This document shows positions 26,812 through 34,730 of a stretch of DNA of 64,000 nt, piece after piece. Below the pieces are notes generated by a model, which did not search any database, was not told the origin of the DNA, and worked only from the letters and a program-made list of their open reading frames with translations. The position numbers and the translations under genes were made by a program. How positions within the stretch are numbered: position 1 is the stretch's first letter; every line of letters starts with the position of its first letter. Source of the stretch: Fervidobacterium changbaicum (GTDB taxonomy: Bacteria; Thermotogota; Thermotogae; Thermotogales; Fervidobacteriaceae); assembly GCF_004117075.1 (NCBI RefSeq), contig NZ_CP026721.1:124001-188000 (forward strand), written 5' to 3'.

Positions 26812-27942
26812 ATGGCGGGGTTGTGCTTTTCTCAGAGCGGTATAACTGTAACAGAAAAAATAAAATTGGTGATCTTACCTGCAAAAGTTGCAACTGGATG
26901 GGATATGGATGAAGTTGACTTTCTTCTCGGGATCCTTGAAGAACAGGCGCTGGAACTCGGAAGATTTCAGCTGTTCCCAAGAACTGATATTCAGCAGATT
27001 ATGAAAGAAAGAAATCTGAGCGAATTGGGAGTGACGGAAGCTTTGGAAATAGGTAAACTCGGAGGCTCGAAATACGCGTTGCTGTTGACTTTGACAGAGC
27101 TATCCTCATCGTGGAATATACTTTCATTAACACACTCTGCAGTAGCGCGTTACACGATAAGACTGTACAACATCGAGAATGGTAGTTTACTTGCCTCAAA
27201 GAGTCTGGAATCACGAGGAGCTTCGTTAGAGTCAGCTCAAAAAGCCATTGGTGAAGCGCTCAAGGCAACTGCACTTGATATATGGTATGAACTGAGACGA
27301 TTTTTCAGGCTCGAGGCGTACGTAAAGTCAGTTAGTGGTAGCGTGGTAAAACTCGCTGGGCTCGACCCGAAACTTGCAAAGAAAGGCTACGTATTTCAGA
27401 TTGAGACACATACCGGCGATGTTGGTTATGTAAAAGTTGTTGGATACGATAGAACCGATAATACAGTGGTAACCCAGTTCATGTACGGTCACCGACCTTC
27501 CGAATACGATATTGCAACCGAGTACGAAATGATGCCTTATAAGGTTAGTTTAAACATAGGGATGTTTTCAAATTTCTTTGGAATCGGTCTCTCAGCTTGG
27601 GGAGCCGGGGAACAAGCACCCTTACCGGTTTACTTTCACTTAGGAACATTTATGGGTAACCTGTATGGTTTGACACCTGTGTTCTTAAACCTCGGTGGTA
27701 ACATCAACTTCATTACAGTCGACAGAATAAACGGTTCATTTACCCTTGGAGGTAGTTTTATAGCACTAATTGACCTTAGTATGTTTGAGATATACGAATA
27801 CTTGTTCGGTGTTTTCGGTGGACTGCTTATAACATACGAATTTAACCCCAAATCAGGTGTGTACGGTAGTCTTGGTTACGCGCAATACTTGGATGCAACG
27901 GGACCATCGGGTCTTTTGATACAAATTGGAATGTATTTCTAA
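26812..27942 (+). CDS. CsgG-like protein with beta-rich C-terminal half, apparently missing its signal peptide
   Basis: 376 residues. The N-terminal third matches the CsgG/FlgO/LpoB-type fold: IKLVILPAKVATGWDM, then FPRTDIQQIMKERNLSELGVT and AAKLG-like IGKLGGSKYALLLTLTEL. The middle is a small beta domain (VKSVSGSVVKLAGLDPKLAKKG, about 175-235), and the last 130 residues are Gly- and aromatic-rich alternating strands ending in Phe, like an outer-membrane barrel. Such proteins are envelope-located, yet the frame starts MAGLCFSQSG, which looks like the end of a signal peptide, and TAG and TGA stops precede the ATG. No ribosome site is visible. It may be a 5'-damaged gene or one with a misplaced start. 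Confidence 0.6.
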   Translation: MAGLCFSQSGITVTEKIKLVILPAKVATGWDMDEVDFLLGILEEQALELGRFQLFPRTDIQQIMKERNLSELGVTEALEIGKLGGSKYALLLTLTELSSSWNILSLTHSAVARYTIRLYNIENGSLLASKSLESRGASLESAQKAIGEALKATALDIWYELRRFFRLEAYVKSVSGSVVKLAGLDPKLAKKGYVFQIETHTGDVGYVKVVGYDRTDNTVVTQFMYGHRPSEYDIATEYEMMPYKVSLNIGMFSNFFGIGLSAWGAGEQAPLPVYFHLGTFMGNLYGLTPVFLNLGGNINFITVDRINGSFTLGGSFIALIDLSMFEIYEYLFGVFGGLLITYEFNPKSGVYGSLGYAQYLDATGPSGLLIQIGMYF

Positions 27943-27990
27943 TATTTTCTCTTTAGAATTTTATTTGCCTGAAATTCTGTAAAATTCAGA

Positions 27991-28016
27991 AGCGATGTTC
28001 GAATCACCGCTTTTTC
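27991..28016 (+). terminator. Terminator of the CsgG-like gene
   Basis: Stem AGCGATG / CACCGCT (one A-C mismatch) with loop TTCGAAT, followed by TTTTT. The U-run is part of the promoter element that starts at 28012. The loop looks like a tRNA T-loop but no tRNA surrounds it. Confidence 0.65.
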
Positions 28017-28048
28017 ATTTGGAGACTTTGATAGCTTTGTGATATAAT
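28012..28048 (+). promoter_or_regulatory. Distal promoter upstream of the H-NOX chemoreceptor
   Basis: TTTTCATTTGGAG (28012-28024), with -35 TTGGAG, an 18-base spacer and TATAAT (28043-28048). Sequence and spacing equal those at 24640-24676. A small hairpin GTAGC-GTTGA-GCTAC (28111-28125) lies in the following leader. Confidence 0.6.
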
Positions 28049-28171
28049 TTTTTGGAGTTAATCATACAAGGCACACTTTTTGACCATGTAGTAGGCAATC
28101 TTAATGGAAGGTAGCGTTGAGCTACTATGGATTTTATTTCCTGCGGTATTTCGGGAACATTTCTTCGTTGA

Positions 28172-28258
28172 TTTTGCACTGTACTTAATGTGGTATAATA
28201 AATTAAAGAATCTTCGAACAGTGGAAAGCACTTTCAACTTGTCATAAGGACAAAGTTG
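28172..28258 (+). promoter_or_regulatory. Proximal promoter and leader hairpin of the H-NOX chemoreceptor gene
   Basis: Extended -10 TGTGGTATAATAA (TATAAT at 28194-28199) with a weak -35 (TTTTGC, 16-base spacer). The leader of about 155 bases holds a hairpin, CAACTTGTC (28235-28243) with GAC-A-AAGTTG (28249-28258). No known riboswitch was recognised. Confidence 0.5.
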
Positions 28259-28361
28259 GAGAATGATCGGAGTGATCCCCGTATAATGAAGGTGTTTTTC
28301 CCCTTTAAGAGAATTAGAAATATTTTAGCAAAAAATCAAATGCTGGAAAGGGGGCATTAGT

Positions 28362-30179
28362 ATGAAAAGCTTTATCATGAACGTATGGATAAATACCTGG
28401 AAGAAGCTGTATGGTGATAACGTTGTAAACTCTCTTATTGAAAAGTACAAGATTGACACTTCAAAGTTACTTATCCCTATCAACGATATTTCCGACAACG
28501 TTGTAGTAGAGTTTTCGAAAGAGTTAGCTCAAAGAGTGGGAAAGACATACGAGCAACTTTGGGAAGAAACGGGGTACAATAACATTAAGACATTTGAAAA
28601 ATTCTACCCAAGCTATTTTAGAAAGGACAGCTGTATGTCTTTTCTGAGCGCTATGGATGGAGTACACAGGGTTTTAACAAGACGTATCTCGGGTGCTAAA
28701 CCTCCGAGAATCATTTTCAATTACATAGATGACCGAACGGCAATTATTAGGTATCAGTCTCATCGGGATTTTAGGTACTACTTTTTGGGCTTGCTAAAAG
28801 GCGCCTCAGAGTTTTTCAACGACCCAATAGAGGTCGAGATTCTTGACCAAGGTTCATCAAACTCTGGCAGTTTTATCGAAGTTAAGGTGCGCTCCACAAA
28901 ACCATACGGAAGGACAATCAGACTGAAGAGTTACAAAGTGCTCAGTTTAGGTTTGCTTAAAAGCTTTATTTCAACATACACAGTAGTTTTTCCGGTATTA
29001 ACATTTGTTGCTACGTTGATTTTAACAAGTCTTTTCAATAATCCTCTCATTGCAGCGTTTTCAGTGTCTGTTCTGACTTTTGTTGGTGTAACTTTCGGTT
29101 TGAGGGATTTTAGGGCAAGTATTGAAGGTGTGAAACATATTGGCAAGATATACAAGGAAAAAGATTTCAATAAAACGGTCTACATTAAGGGTGAAAAAGA
29201 TTTTGAGGAGATATCAAACATCAACGCGGAAGCGATCGAAAGTCTCAGAGAATTTTTACTTGGTATCCAAGGCGATGCGGAAGAGCTTATGACGTTTGCA
29301 AAAAAGACGATGGAATCATCTGAAGCTGTGCTCGAACAAATTGACACAATGAAAGAATTATCCGCTCAAGTTGCCGACACAGCTGTTCAAATCAGTAACG
29401 ATGCGGAAAGGATATCTGAGGCTGTCTCGTCCAACGTGGATACTATTACAAAAACAATTAGTGACCAGAACCAAATAATAAAGGACCTTAACTTGGCTGT
29501 AGAAAAGATAATCAATGCAGCTAAGAGTGTTGAGAATTCTGCGAACGGTATGAAGGTGATGAGTAATGACTTTGAGGCGATAGCGAACGAAAGTGAACAG
29601 CTGAGAAATCAAGCCAGTGCAATTATGGAGATCGCAAGCACGGTTATGAGCATCGCGGAACAAACGAACTTGTTGGCATTGAACGCCGCGATAGAAGCAG
29701 CGAGAAGCGGAGAAGCAGGTAGAGGATTTGCAGTTGTAGCTGATGAAATTAGAAAACTTGCAGAAGAAAGTAAGGCATCGGCTGTTAAGATATCACAGTT
29801 TTTGAATACTGTGTCGGATGGGATAGCAAGGCTCAGCCAGAGCATATTGAATGGGTATGAAGAACTTAAAAGTCAATCGAAAACCTTGTCTGAGAGTGCT
29901 AATCAAAGCAGAGAGTCAAGTAATATCATATCCCACATAGCTCGACAACTGAACGATTTGGTTGAAACACTGAATTCAGAAGCTCAGAAACTTGAAAGCA
30001 TAACAACCAGCATCCAGAATCTGCTAGCAATTTCTGAGGAGAGTTCAGCTACAGCGGAAGAAATTAGCGCGTCAATACAAAAGTTCTTGGATGAAATCAA
30101 CAATGTTTTCGCTAATGTGAAACAAACAATTGCCTTGTTGAACACTATCCAAGATAATTTCAAGGAGGTAAAAATATAA
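28362..30179 (+). CDS. H-NOX (heme oxygen/NO-binding) chemoreceptor
   Basis: 605 residues, ATG after AAAGGGGG. Residues 1-190 are an H-NOX heme domain: proximal His102 in [12 protein letters not shown], Pro115 in GAKPPR, and the heme-propionate motif Tyr131-Ser133-Arg135 (YQSHR). The numbering matches Thermoanaerobacter tengcongensis H-NOX without a gap, and the distal oxygen-holding residues Trp9, Asn74 and Tyr140 are all present, so oxygen binding is likely. Two close membrane helices (about 198-250, no outer domain) follow, a short linker, and an MCP signalling hairpin with [20 protein letters not shown]. The sensor therefore faces the cytoplasm. It should report oxygen (or NO) to CheA/CheW. 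Two promoters lie upstream. Confidence 0.93.
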   Translation: MKSFIMNVWINTWKKLYGDNVVNSLIEKYKIDTSKLLIPINDISDNVVVEFSKELAQRVGKTYEQLWEETGYNNIKTFEKFYPSYFRKDSCMSFLSAMDGVHRVLTRRISGAKPPRIIFNYIDDRTAIIRYQSHRDFRYYFLGLLKGASEFFNDPIEVEILDQGSSNSGSFIEVKVRSTKPYGRTIRLKSYKVLSLGLLKSFISTYTVVFPVLTFVATLILTSLFNNPLIAAFSVSVLTFVGVTFGLRDFRASIEGVKHIGKIYKEKDFNKTVYIKGEKDFEEISNINAEAIESLREFLLGIQGDAEELMTFAKKTMESSEAVLEQIDTMKELSAQVADTAVQISNDAERISEAVSSNVDTITKTISDQNQIIKDLNLAVEKIINAAKSVENSANGMKVMSNDFEAIANESEQLRNQASAIMEIASTVMSIAEQTNLLALNAAIEAARSGEAGRGFAVVADEIRKLAEESKASAVKISQFLNTVSDGIARLSQSILNGYEELKSQSKTLSESANQSRESSNIISHIARQLNDLVETLNSEAQKLESITTSIQNLLAISEESSATAEEISASIQKFLDEINNVFANVKQTIALLNTIQDNFKEVKI

Positions 30180-30182
30180 GAC

Positions 30183-30211
30183 TTGCAAAATTCAAAATAA
30201 AGTGGTATTAT
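30183..30211 (+). promoter_or_regulatory. Promoter of rpmE
   Basis: -35 TTGCAA (30183-30188), 17-base spacer, extended -10 TGGTATTAT (TATTAT at 30206-30211). The ribosome site and TTG start of rpmE follow about 45 bases later. Confidence 0.75.
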
Positions 30212-30258
30212 ATAACGTGAATTTATACAGTCAAAATCACTTGGGAGAGGTGAGTGAG

Positions 30259-30471
30259 TTGAGAAAGGGTATCCACCCAGAGATGAGGTTGCTAACTGTC
30301 AGATGTGCATGTGGTGCAGAGCACAAGATTTGGACCACCAAGGAACAACTTAAGGTCGATGTCTGCTCTAATTGCCATCCACTTTACAAAGGAAGTGGAG
30401 GTGTTGGACTGATAGTAGACACCGAAGGACGCGTTCAGAAATTCAAGAAAAAGTTCGAAGGTAAGTATTAA
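30259..30471 (+). CDS. rpmE: Ribosomal protein bL31
   Basis: 70 residues beginning RKGIHPEMR. The start is TTG at 30259, set by GAGAGGTGA just before it and by the usual N-terminus; the longer frame from 30202 begins inside the promoter. The zinc-binding cysteine pairs CAC and CSNC (followed by HPLYKG) are intact, so this is the zinc-containing (C+) form of bL31. It sits on the large ribosomal subunit. Confidence 0.95.
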   Translation: MRKGIHPEMRLLTVRCACGAEHKIWTTKEQLKVDVCSNCHPLYKGSGGVGLIVDTEGRVQKFKKKFEGKY

Positions 30472-30509
30472 TTTTTCTCCAATCTTATCTTTCAGGAGGG
30501 TTACATTTT

Positions 30510-30872
30510 ATGGAAGTTGGTCAAGTGGTAAAAGGCAAAGTAACAGAAGTACTCAAATTCGGAGCAAACGTTGAACTAGAGAATGGAGAAAAGGGGTTTA
30601 TTCACATTTCAAAGATTTCAAACCAGTATGTTCAGAAGGTAGAGGATTTTCTAAAAGTAGGACAGGAAGTTGAAGCAAAAATTGTTGGAAAAGGTAAGGA
30701 CGGCAAGTGGGAACTGTCACTCAAAGAAGAAACAACGAAGATGAGTGATGCCGAATTGAAGAAGGAAGAGTTCGAAAAGAAACTCCAAAAGTTTTTAAAA
30801 GATAGCCAGAAAACGTATTCTGAGTACAAAAAGAGACTTGACAAAAAGCAAGGCGTAACAAAAAGAAGATAA
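30510..30872 (+). CDS. Single S1-domain RNA-binding protein
   Basis: 120 residues, ATG after CAGGAGGG. Residues 1-72 are one S1 (OB-fold) domain: VGQVVKGKVTEVLKFGANVEL, GEKGFIHISKIS, GQEVEAKIVGKG, WELSLKEE. A charged Lys/Glu-rich helical tail follows. It resembles the small S1 proteins of the YugI/GSP13 type that bind the ribosome or RNA. It lies 38 bases after rpmE and ends the transcript at the terminator 30913-30941. Confidence 0.88.
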   Translation: MEVGQVVKGKVTEVLKFGANVELENGEKGFIHISKISNQYVQKVEDFLKVGQEVEAKIVGKGKDGKWELSLKEETTKMSDAELKKEEFEKKLQKFLKDSQKTYSEYKKRLDKKQGVTKRR

Positions 30873-30912
30873 GAAAACCAGCCAAAAAAGTACATAATCG
30901 AAGTTGATAAAA

Positions 30913-30941
30913 AAGGGGTGCAGACGCACCCCTTTGTTTTT
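30913..30941 (+). terminator. Terminator of the rpmE - S1 operon
   Basis: Stem AAGGGGTGC / GCACCCCTT (30913-30921 with 30926-30934), loop AGAC, then TGTTTTTTG. On the minus strand the stem is followed by TTTTTATC, so it can also end the convergent MFS transcript. Confidence 0.9.
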
Positions 30942-30969
30942 TGTTAGGCTTGTTCTACAACAGCCTTTG

Positions 30970-32172
30970 CTATGTAGAGGATTTCCTTTTTGCCATAACT
31001 GACAGGTACAACAGCAAGACAGCCGCTAGGATCTGAGTAAGCGATGCGACGTACATCAAATAATATCTGTTGAGAGCATACAAAAATCCGAGTACGGCGC
31101 TACCTATAAACCAAGCGATTCCAAAAATCGCGTTGAAAAATCCATACGCAGTGCCCCTGACTTCTGAACTCACTAGCTTGGCTACCGTTGCCTTCATTAT
31201 AGATTCGTTTGCTCCCATACCGATACCCCATAGCACGGCACCTAAAAAAATCGCTTCTTTCGTCATTCCGAAGGAAAAGATCGCATAAAATGACGTGATA
31301 AAAGAGGCAACTGACATGATCACTATTCCGAACCTATCGAAAAGTCGACCGAATATCAAACCGGCAAATGCATCTACAATCATAGCTGTCATGTACGCTA
31401 ATGGAATTAGAGCTGGAGAAAGTATGTTGTTCTTCTGAGCGTGGAACCCTATCAATGCAAAATCGGCAAAACCAAACGCTATGAGCGAAATGGAGATTAA
31501 GTACAGGTAAAAACTCTTATCGAATTTGGCGGAACGGACTTTGTCTTGTGATTTTTCCATTTTTTCTGGCTCAGGCACCAGTGTCCTTGCTATGAAAATG
31601 ATGCCCATGGTTATAAGAGCTGGAAACAAAAGAAACCCAAACGCTTTACGATATGCATCCGCAGTTTCAAGCTTTATATTCTGAGCCACAGTTATACTCA
31701 TAATAAGAGGCCCTATCGTCGCACCAATTTGGTCCAAAAACTCCTCAATGGCAAAGGTGGTTCCGTAGCCAAGGTGACTTCCAGCGAAAGATGTTATTGT
31801 ATCCTTTGCTGGTTTTCTGAATGCCTTTCCGACGCGTTCTAAAATAATCAAGACAGCTGCTGCATACCAGTGTTTTGTTAACGCTAATGTGGGAATTACG
31901 AAAAGGTTCATTGCGTAACCAAAAGTCGCAAAGAACCAATACTTACGGGTTTTGTCAACCAGCCTTCCGGTCACAAACCTCAGAGTGTAACCCAAAAGCT
32001 CGCCAAATCCAGCGATGGCACTTACTACAACAGCAGATGCACCGAGCAGACCAAGGTAAGGACCTACTAAGCTTCGTGCACCTTCGTATGTGATATCGCT
32101 AAACAAACTTACCAAGCCCATTAAGAGAACAAAATAGAAAGCCTTCTTTTTCTGCGAGACACTACTGTTCAT
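30970..32172 (-). CDS. MFS-family transporter
   Basis: 400 residues with about 12 hydrophobic helices. Family landmarks: SDITYEGARSLVGPYL near the N-terminus, GRLVDKTRKYWFF in the loop 2-3 position, ERVGKAFRKPAKDTI, and GRLFDRFG in the second half (repeat of the loop motif). Members of this subgroup are annotated as drug or metabolite exporters. It is the third gene of a radical SAM - TetR - MFS operon (23 bases after the TetR stop), which fits export of a compound sensed by the TetR protein (inference). Confidence 0.85.
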   Translation of the reverse strand: MNSSVSQKKKAFYFVLLMGLVSLFSDITYEGARSLVGPYLGLLGASAVVVSAIAGFGELLGYTLRFVTGRLVDKTRKYWFFATFGYAMNLFVIPTLALTKHWYAAAVLIILERVGKAFRKPAKDTITSFAGSHLGYGTTFAIEEFLDQIGATIGPLIMSITVAQNIKLETADAYRKAFGFLLFPALITMGIIFIARTLVPEPEKMEKSQDKVRSAKFDKSFYLYLISISLIAFGFADFALIGFHAQKNNILSPALIPLAYMTAMIVDAFAGLIFGRLFDRFGIVIMSVASFITSFYAIFSFGMTKEAIFLGAVLWGIGMGANESIMKATVAKLVSSEVRGTAYGFFNAIFGIAWFIGSAVLGFLYALNRYYLMYVASLTQILAAVLLLYLSVMAKRKSST

Positions 32173-32195
32173 TCTAAAATCACCACCCAGTGATC

Positions 32196-32762
32196 CTAAT
32201 GTTCAGCTCTTTCTTTGAGAATCGTTCTGACCAAAAACTCTTCTACGCTTTTAATAAGGCTCTTTCTCGGAATCGAATCAACGGTTGATATAATTTCAGT
32301 TGCTGTTGAAGGCTCTATATCGTTCAAAACGTTCTCCTGCTTCCCTTTTTCAAAAATCTTTTCGAGTCTGCTCAACAAACTAATGTATTTGCCTTTTGCT
32401 CTTGATAAACTTTCACCGTTCTCCAAAACGTTCATACGTTCACGAGCAATCAATCTACTTAACTCAGACTTATTCAAAGTAAATTCGATGTATTTTCTTA
32501 TCAGCTTTTTAATAGCCCCGGATATACTTTTCTCGCTTTCGACTTCGGAGAAAAGTTCTTTCTCAAGCTCATCAATGACACCGATCCAGACTTCTTCAAA
32601 TAATACTTCTTTGCTCGGAAAATAATAATATATAAGAGACTTGCGCACGCCTGAGGCCTGCGCAATGTCCTCCATGCTAACACCGTCATATCCTTTTTCG
32701 GCAAACAACTTCCTCGCAGCTTCTAAAATTCTCTGCTTTGTTTCTGATGCGCGGTTACTCAA
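32196..32762 (-). CDS. TetR-family repressor
   Basis: 188 residues. The N-terminal helix-turn-helix is typical (RILEAARKLFAEKGYDG, then VSMEDIAQASGVRKSLIYYYF); the C-terminal ligand domain is helical. The TTG at 32762 is used as start; its ribosome site is weak (GGGGGCG), so translation may be coupled to the radical SAM gene that ends 38 bases upstream. A TetR-type operator lies in front of that gene at 34296-34311, so the protein probably represses its own operon. Confidence 0.9.
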   Translation of the reverse strand: MSNRASETKQRILEAARKLFAEKGYDGVSMEDIAQASGVRKSLIYYYFPSKEVLFEEVWIGVIDELEKELFSEVESEKSISGAIKKLIRKYIEFTLNKSELSRLIARERMNVLENGESLSRAKGKYISLLSRLEKIFEKGKQENVLNDIEPSTATEIISTVDSIPRKSLIKSVEEFLVRTILKERAEH

Positions 32763-32800
32763 CTTGAGCGCCCCCGAATTCGCAATAGTTTGCTAGCTTA

Positions 32801-34249
32801 TTAAAGAGCCATCTTCTTATCTACTTTGAGTGCTTCTTCCTTGTTAGCGTACCTCTTCATTCTTGTCTCGTAGTTGTAAATACCTCTATTAACAGGGTAC
32901 CTTTCAACGTAACCGTATTCGTACCACAACTTGTCTGCGTACTGTTTCCATTCTTCCGCCAGTTTGTCGAGTTCTGGAGCAAGCTCTGTGATAGTTTTTT
33001 CAGAACCTTCGTGCTGTGGAATTGCGTTGAAATTCTTGACCATGGCTCTGAACACTTTTGGATTATCGATAATTGGACACGGTCTGAACAGGTTATTTGA
33101 AAATGGAATCGCCCTCTTGTAAGCTTCAAAGAATGGTGATTTGAATATCTCCAGTAGTGTCTTTTCTCTGATGCTATCCACTGCAAACTGTTGGAACACA
33201 CATGGTTCGACGTACCCTTTAGCGTTCACATGGAAATACTTTGCACCAGCAGAAAGACATCCGTGCGTCAAGAAACCATGGTTCCAGAAGTCTGCTACAA
33301 ACGCAAATCTTCCACTGAGCCTCATCTGTTCTGTCTTGAAGAACCTTTCGTATCTCTGCTTCGGTGTTGGGACGAGGTCCATTACCGGGTCTTGACCAAC
33401 AGGCATGAACTGGTAAATCCAAACATACTCAACACCGTTCTTTTCGAGGAAGTCCCAGAACTCGTCTTTCATAATGATATCGTGATTCATTCTTGTAGCA
33501 GTTACACTTGCTCCAAACGGAACTCCGTATCTTCTCAGTCTATCCCAAGTATTGAGTATTGCTTTAAAGACTCCGTGACCTCTTCTCCAATCTGTTTCAC
33601 TCTCAAATCCCTCTACTGATATCGATATTGTTGCGTTTCCGAGTTCTGCAAGTTTCTTGGCCTTTTCTTCTGTTATAAGGATGCCGTTAGAATAAATCAT
33701 GAAGTAGTGCTCATTGAATTCTTCCAGTATTTCCATCAAATGTGGCCAGTAGAAAGGCTCGCCACCGGTGATAACCCAGAAATAGATTCCAAGTTCTTCA
33801 CCTTGCTTTAAAACGCTCCTTACCTCGTCTTTTGTAAGCTCGTATTTTCTACCGTAGAGACCTGCATAGCAACCAACACAATTTAAATTACAAGCGTACG
33901 TTGGACTTATAACTCCGAGTTTCGGTAAAACAACCTTATGCTCGTGCATCAACTTTTGTCTAAGAGGTTCTCCAATAGCAAACTCGTTGATGATAAGGTT
34001 GTTGATGATTTTTTCAACTGCTTTAGGCGAAGATTTTTGGAAAATTTCAATCCACTTCTTAATCATAGGATGCTCTTCTTGAGCCATCAACCCAAGTTTT
34101 TTGAGACCACTCTTTGCTGGTTCCTTGCTCAGAGCCGAAACGGTGAACAACAACTTCGCAAATGTTTGAGTGTCCGCTTTTCTAACTACCCCCGCAACCA
34201 ACTTTCCAGCTTGATGATAAACCATACCCTTTAACCCACCAACCGACAT
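32801..34249 (-). CDS. Radical SAM protein with SPASM-like C-terminus
   Basis: 482 residues, ATG after AAAGGAGGGG. Residues 1-105 are a helical N-terminal region of unknown role. The radical SAM cluster motif CNLNCVGC (CxxxCxxC) lies near residue 120, with the GGEP motif (WVITGGEPFYW) after it. A C-terminal auxiliary-cluster region has HGCLSAGAKYFHVNAKGYVEPC and later Cys residues, the SPASM/twitch pattern that binds extra [4Fe-4S] clusters. SPASM enzymes often modify peptides or proteins; no precursor peptide was seen next to the gene. It leads the TetR/MFS operon. Confidence 0.82.
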   Translation of the reverse strand: MSVGGLKGMVYHQAGKLVAGVVRKADTQTFAKLLFTVSALSKEPAKSGLKKLGLMAQEEHPMIKKWIEIFQKSSPKAVEKIINNLIINEFAIGEPLRQKLMHEHKVVLPKLGVISPTYACNLNCVGCYAGLYGRKYELTKDEVRSVLKQGEELGIYFWVITGGEPFYWPHLMEILEEFNEHYFMIYSNGILITEEKAKKLAELGNATISISVEGFESETDWRRGHGVFKAILNTWDRLRRYGVPFGASVTATRMNHDIIMKDEFWDFLEKNGVEYVWIYQFMPVGQDPVMDLVPTPKQRYERFFKTEQMRLSGRFAFVADFWNHGFLTHGCLSAGAKYFHVNAKGYVEPCVFQQFAVDSIREKTLLEIFKSPFFEAYKRAIPFSNNLFRPCPIIDNPKVFRAMVKNFNAIPQHEGSEKTITELAPELDKLAEEWKQYADKLWYEYGYVERYPVNRGIYNYETRMKRYANKEEALKVDKKMAL

Positions 34250-34295
34250 ACTTTTCCCCTCCTTTTGCCTTATAAAGTATATTCCATAAATTTTA

Positions 34296-34311
34296 TTGAC
34301 CGTTCAGTCAA
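34296..34311 (-). promoter_or_regulatory. TetR-type operator in the promoter of the radical SAM operon
   Basis: Near-perfect palindrome TTGACCGTTCAGTCAA, with the common TetR half-site TGACYG. On the minus strand a TATACT (about 34277-34282) serves as -10 and the operator covers the -35 region, so bound repressor would block RNA polymerase. Confidence 0.75.
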
Positions 34312-34350
34312 ATTTTACACCTTATCATTCAAGAAATGTGTTTCTATCAC

Positions 34351-34419
34351 GTTACAATATAGTAACTTTTGATAACTCGTAGCACATCATGGAAAAATTT
34401 TGACTATAATTATAGTCAA
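34351..34419 (+). promoter_or_regulatory. Two palindromes in front of the Phd/YefM gene (operator and -10)
   Basis: A perfect 20-bp palindrome, TTGACTATAATTATAGTCAA, at 34400-34419 contains the -10 TATAAT (34405-34410) and touches the ribosome site AAGGAGGT. A second inverted repeat, GTTAC-6-GTAAC, lies at 34351-34366. Phd/YefM antitoxins bind such palindromes to repress themselves. Confidence 0.75.
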
Positions 34420-34431
34420 GGAGGTCAACGT

Positions 34432-34707
34432 ATGAGAGTAAAGCAGGATTTTTATTCTTTAGCTGAAGCCAAGGCAAAGTTCTCAAAAGTGGTTGACGAT
34501 GCGTTTTCTAAGGACATAATAGTCACAAAAAATGGCAAGCCTGCAGTTGTAGTGATGTCTTACGAAAAGTATGCGAAGATTTTGGACTTTATCGATAAAG
34601 TATGGGACTTGTACTTGCTTGACCTCGGTGATCCATCCTTATTTAAAGAACTAAGACTGGAAGAAATTTTTGAGATTGAGGAAAATGAAAACAGTGAGAG
34701 TCACTAA
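34432..34707 (+). CDS. Orphan Phd/YefM-type antitoxin or DNA-binding protein
   Basis: 91 residues from ATG 34432, seven bases after GGAGGT. The Phd/YefM N-terminal DNA-binding fold is clear: FYSLAEAKAKFSKVVDDAF, DIIVTKNGKPAVVVMSYEKYAKI. The C-terminal tail, which normally wraps a toxin, is present and acidic (LEEIFEIEENENSESH). No toxin (Doc, YoeB, RelE, PIN) is next to it: the following gene is a sugar ABC ATPase 23 bases downstream on the same strand. A perfect palindrome overlaps its promoter, which suggests autorepression. Confidence 0.85.
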   Translation: MRVKQDFYSLAEAKAKFSKVVDDAFSKDIIVTKNGKPAVVVMSYEKYAKILDFIDKVWDLYLLDLGDPSLFKELRLEEIFEIEENENSESH

Positions 34708-34730
34708 AAAGAAGAGGAGGTATAACACGT

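Noticed and set aside
27991-28011. GTTCGAATC loop that looks like a tRNA T-arm
   Set aside because: No acceptor, D or anticodon arm can be drawn around it; the hairpin with following T-run is a terminator.
34432-34730. Toxin-antitoxin pair
   Set aside because: Both neighbours were read for Doc, YoeB, RelE or PIN features; none was found, so only an orphan antitoxin is called.
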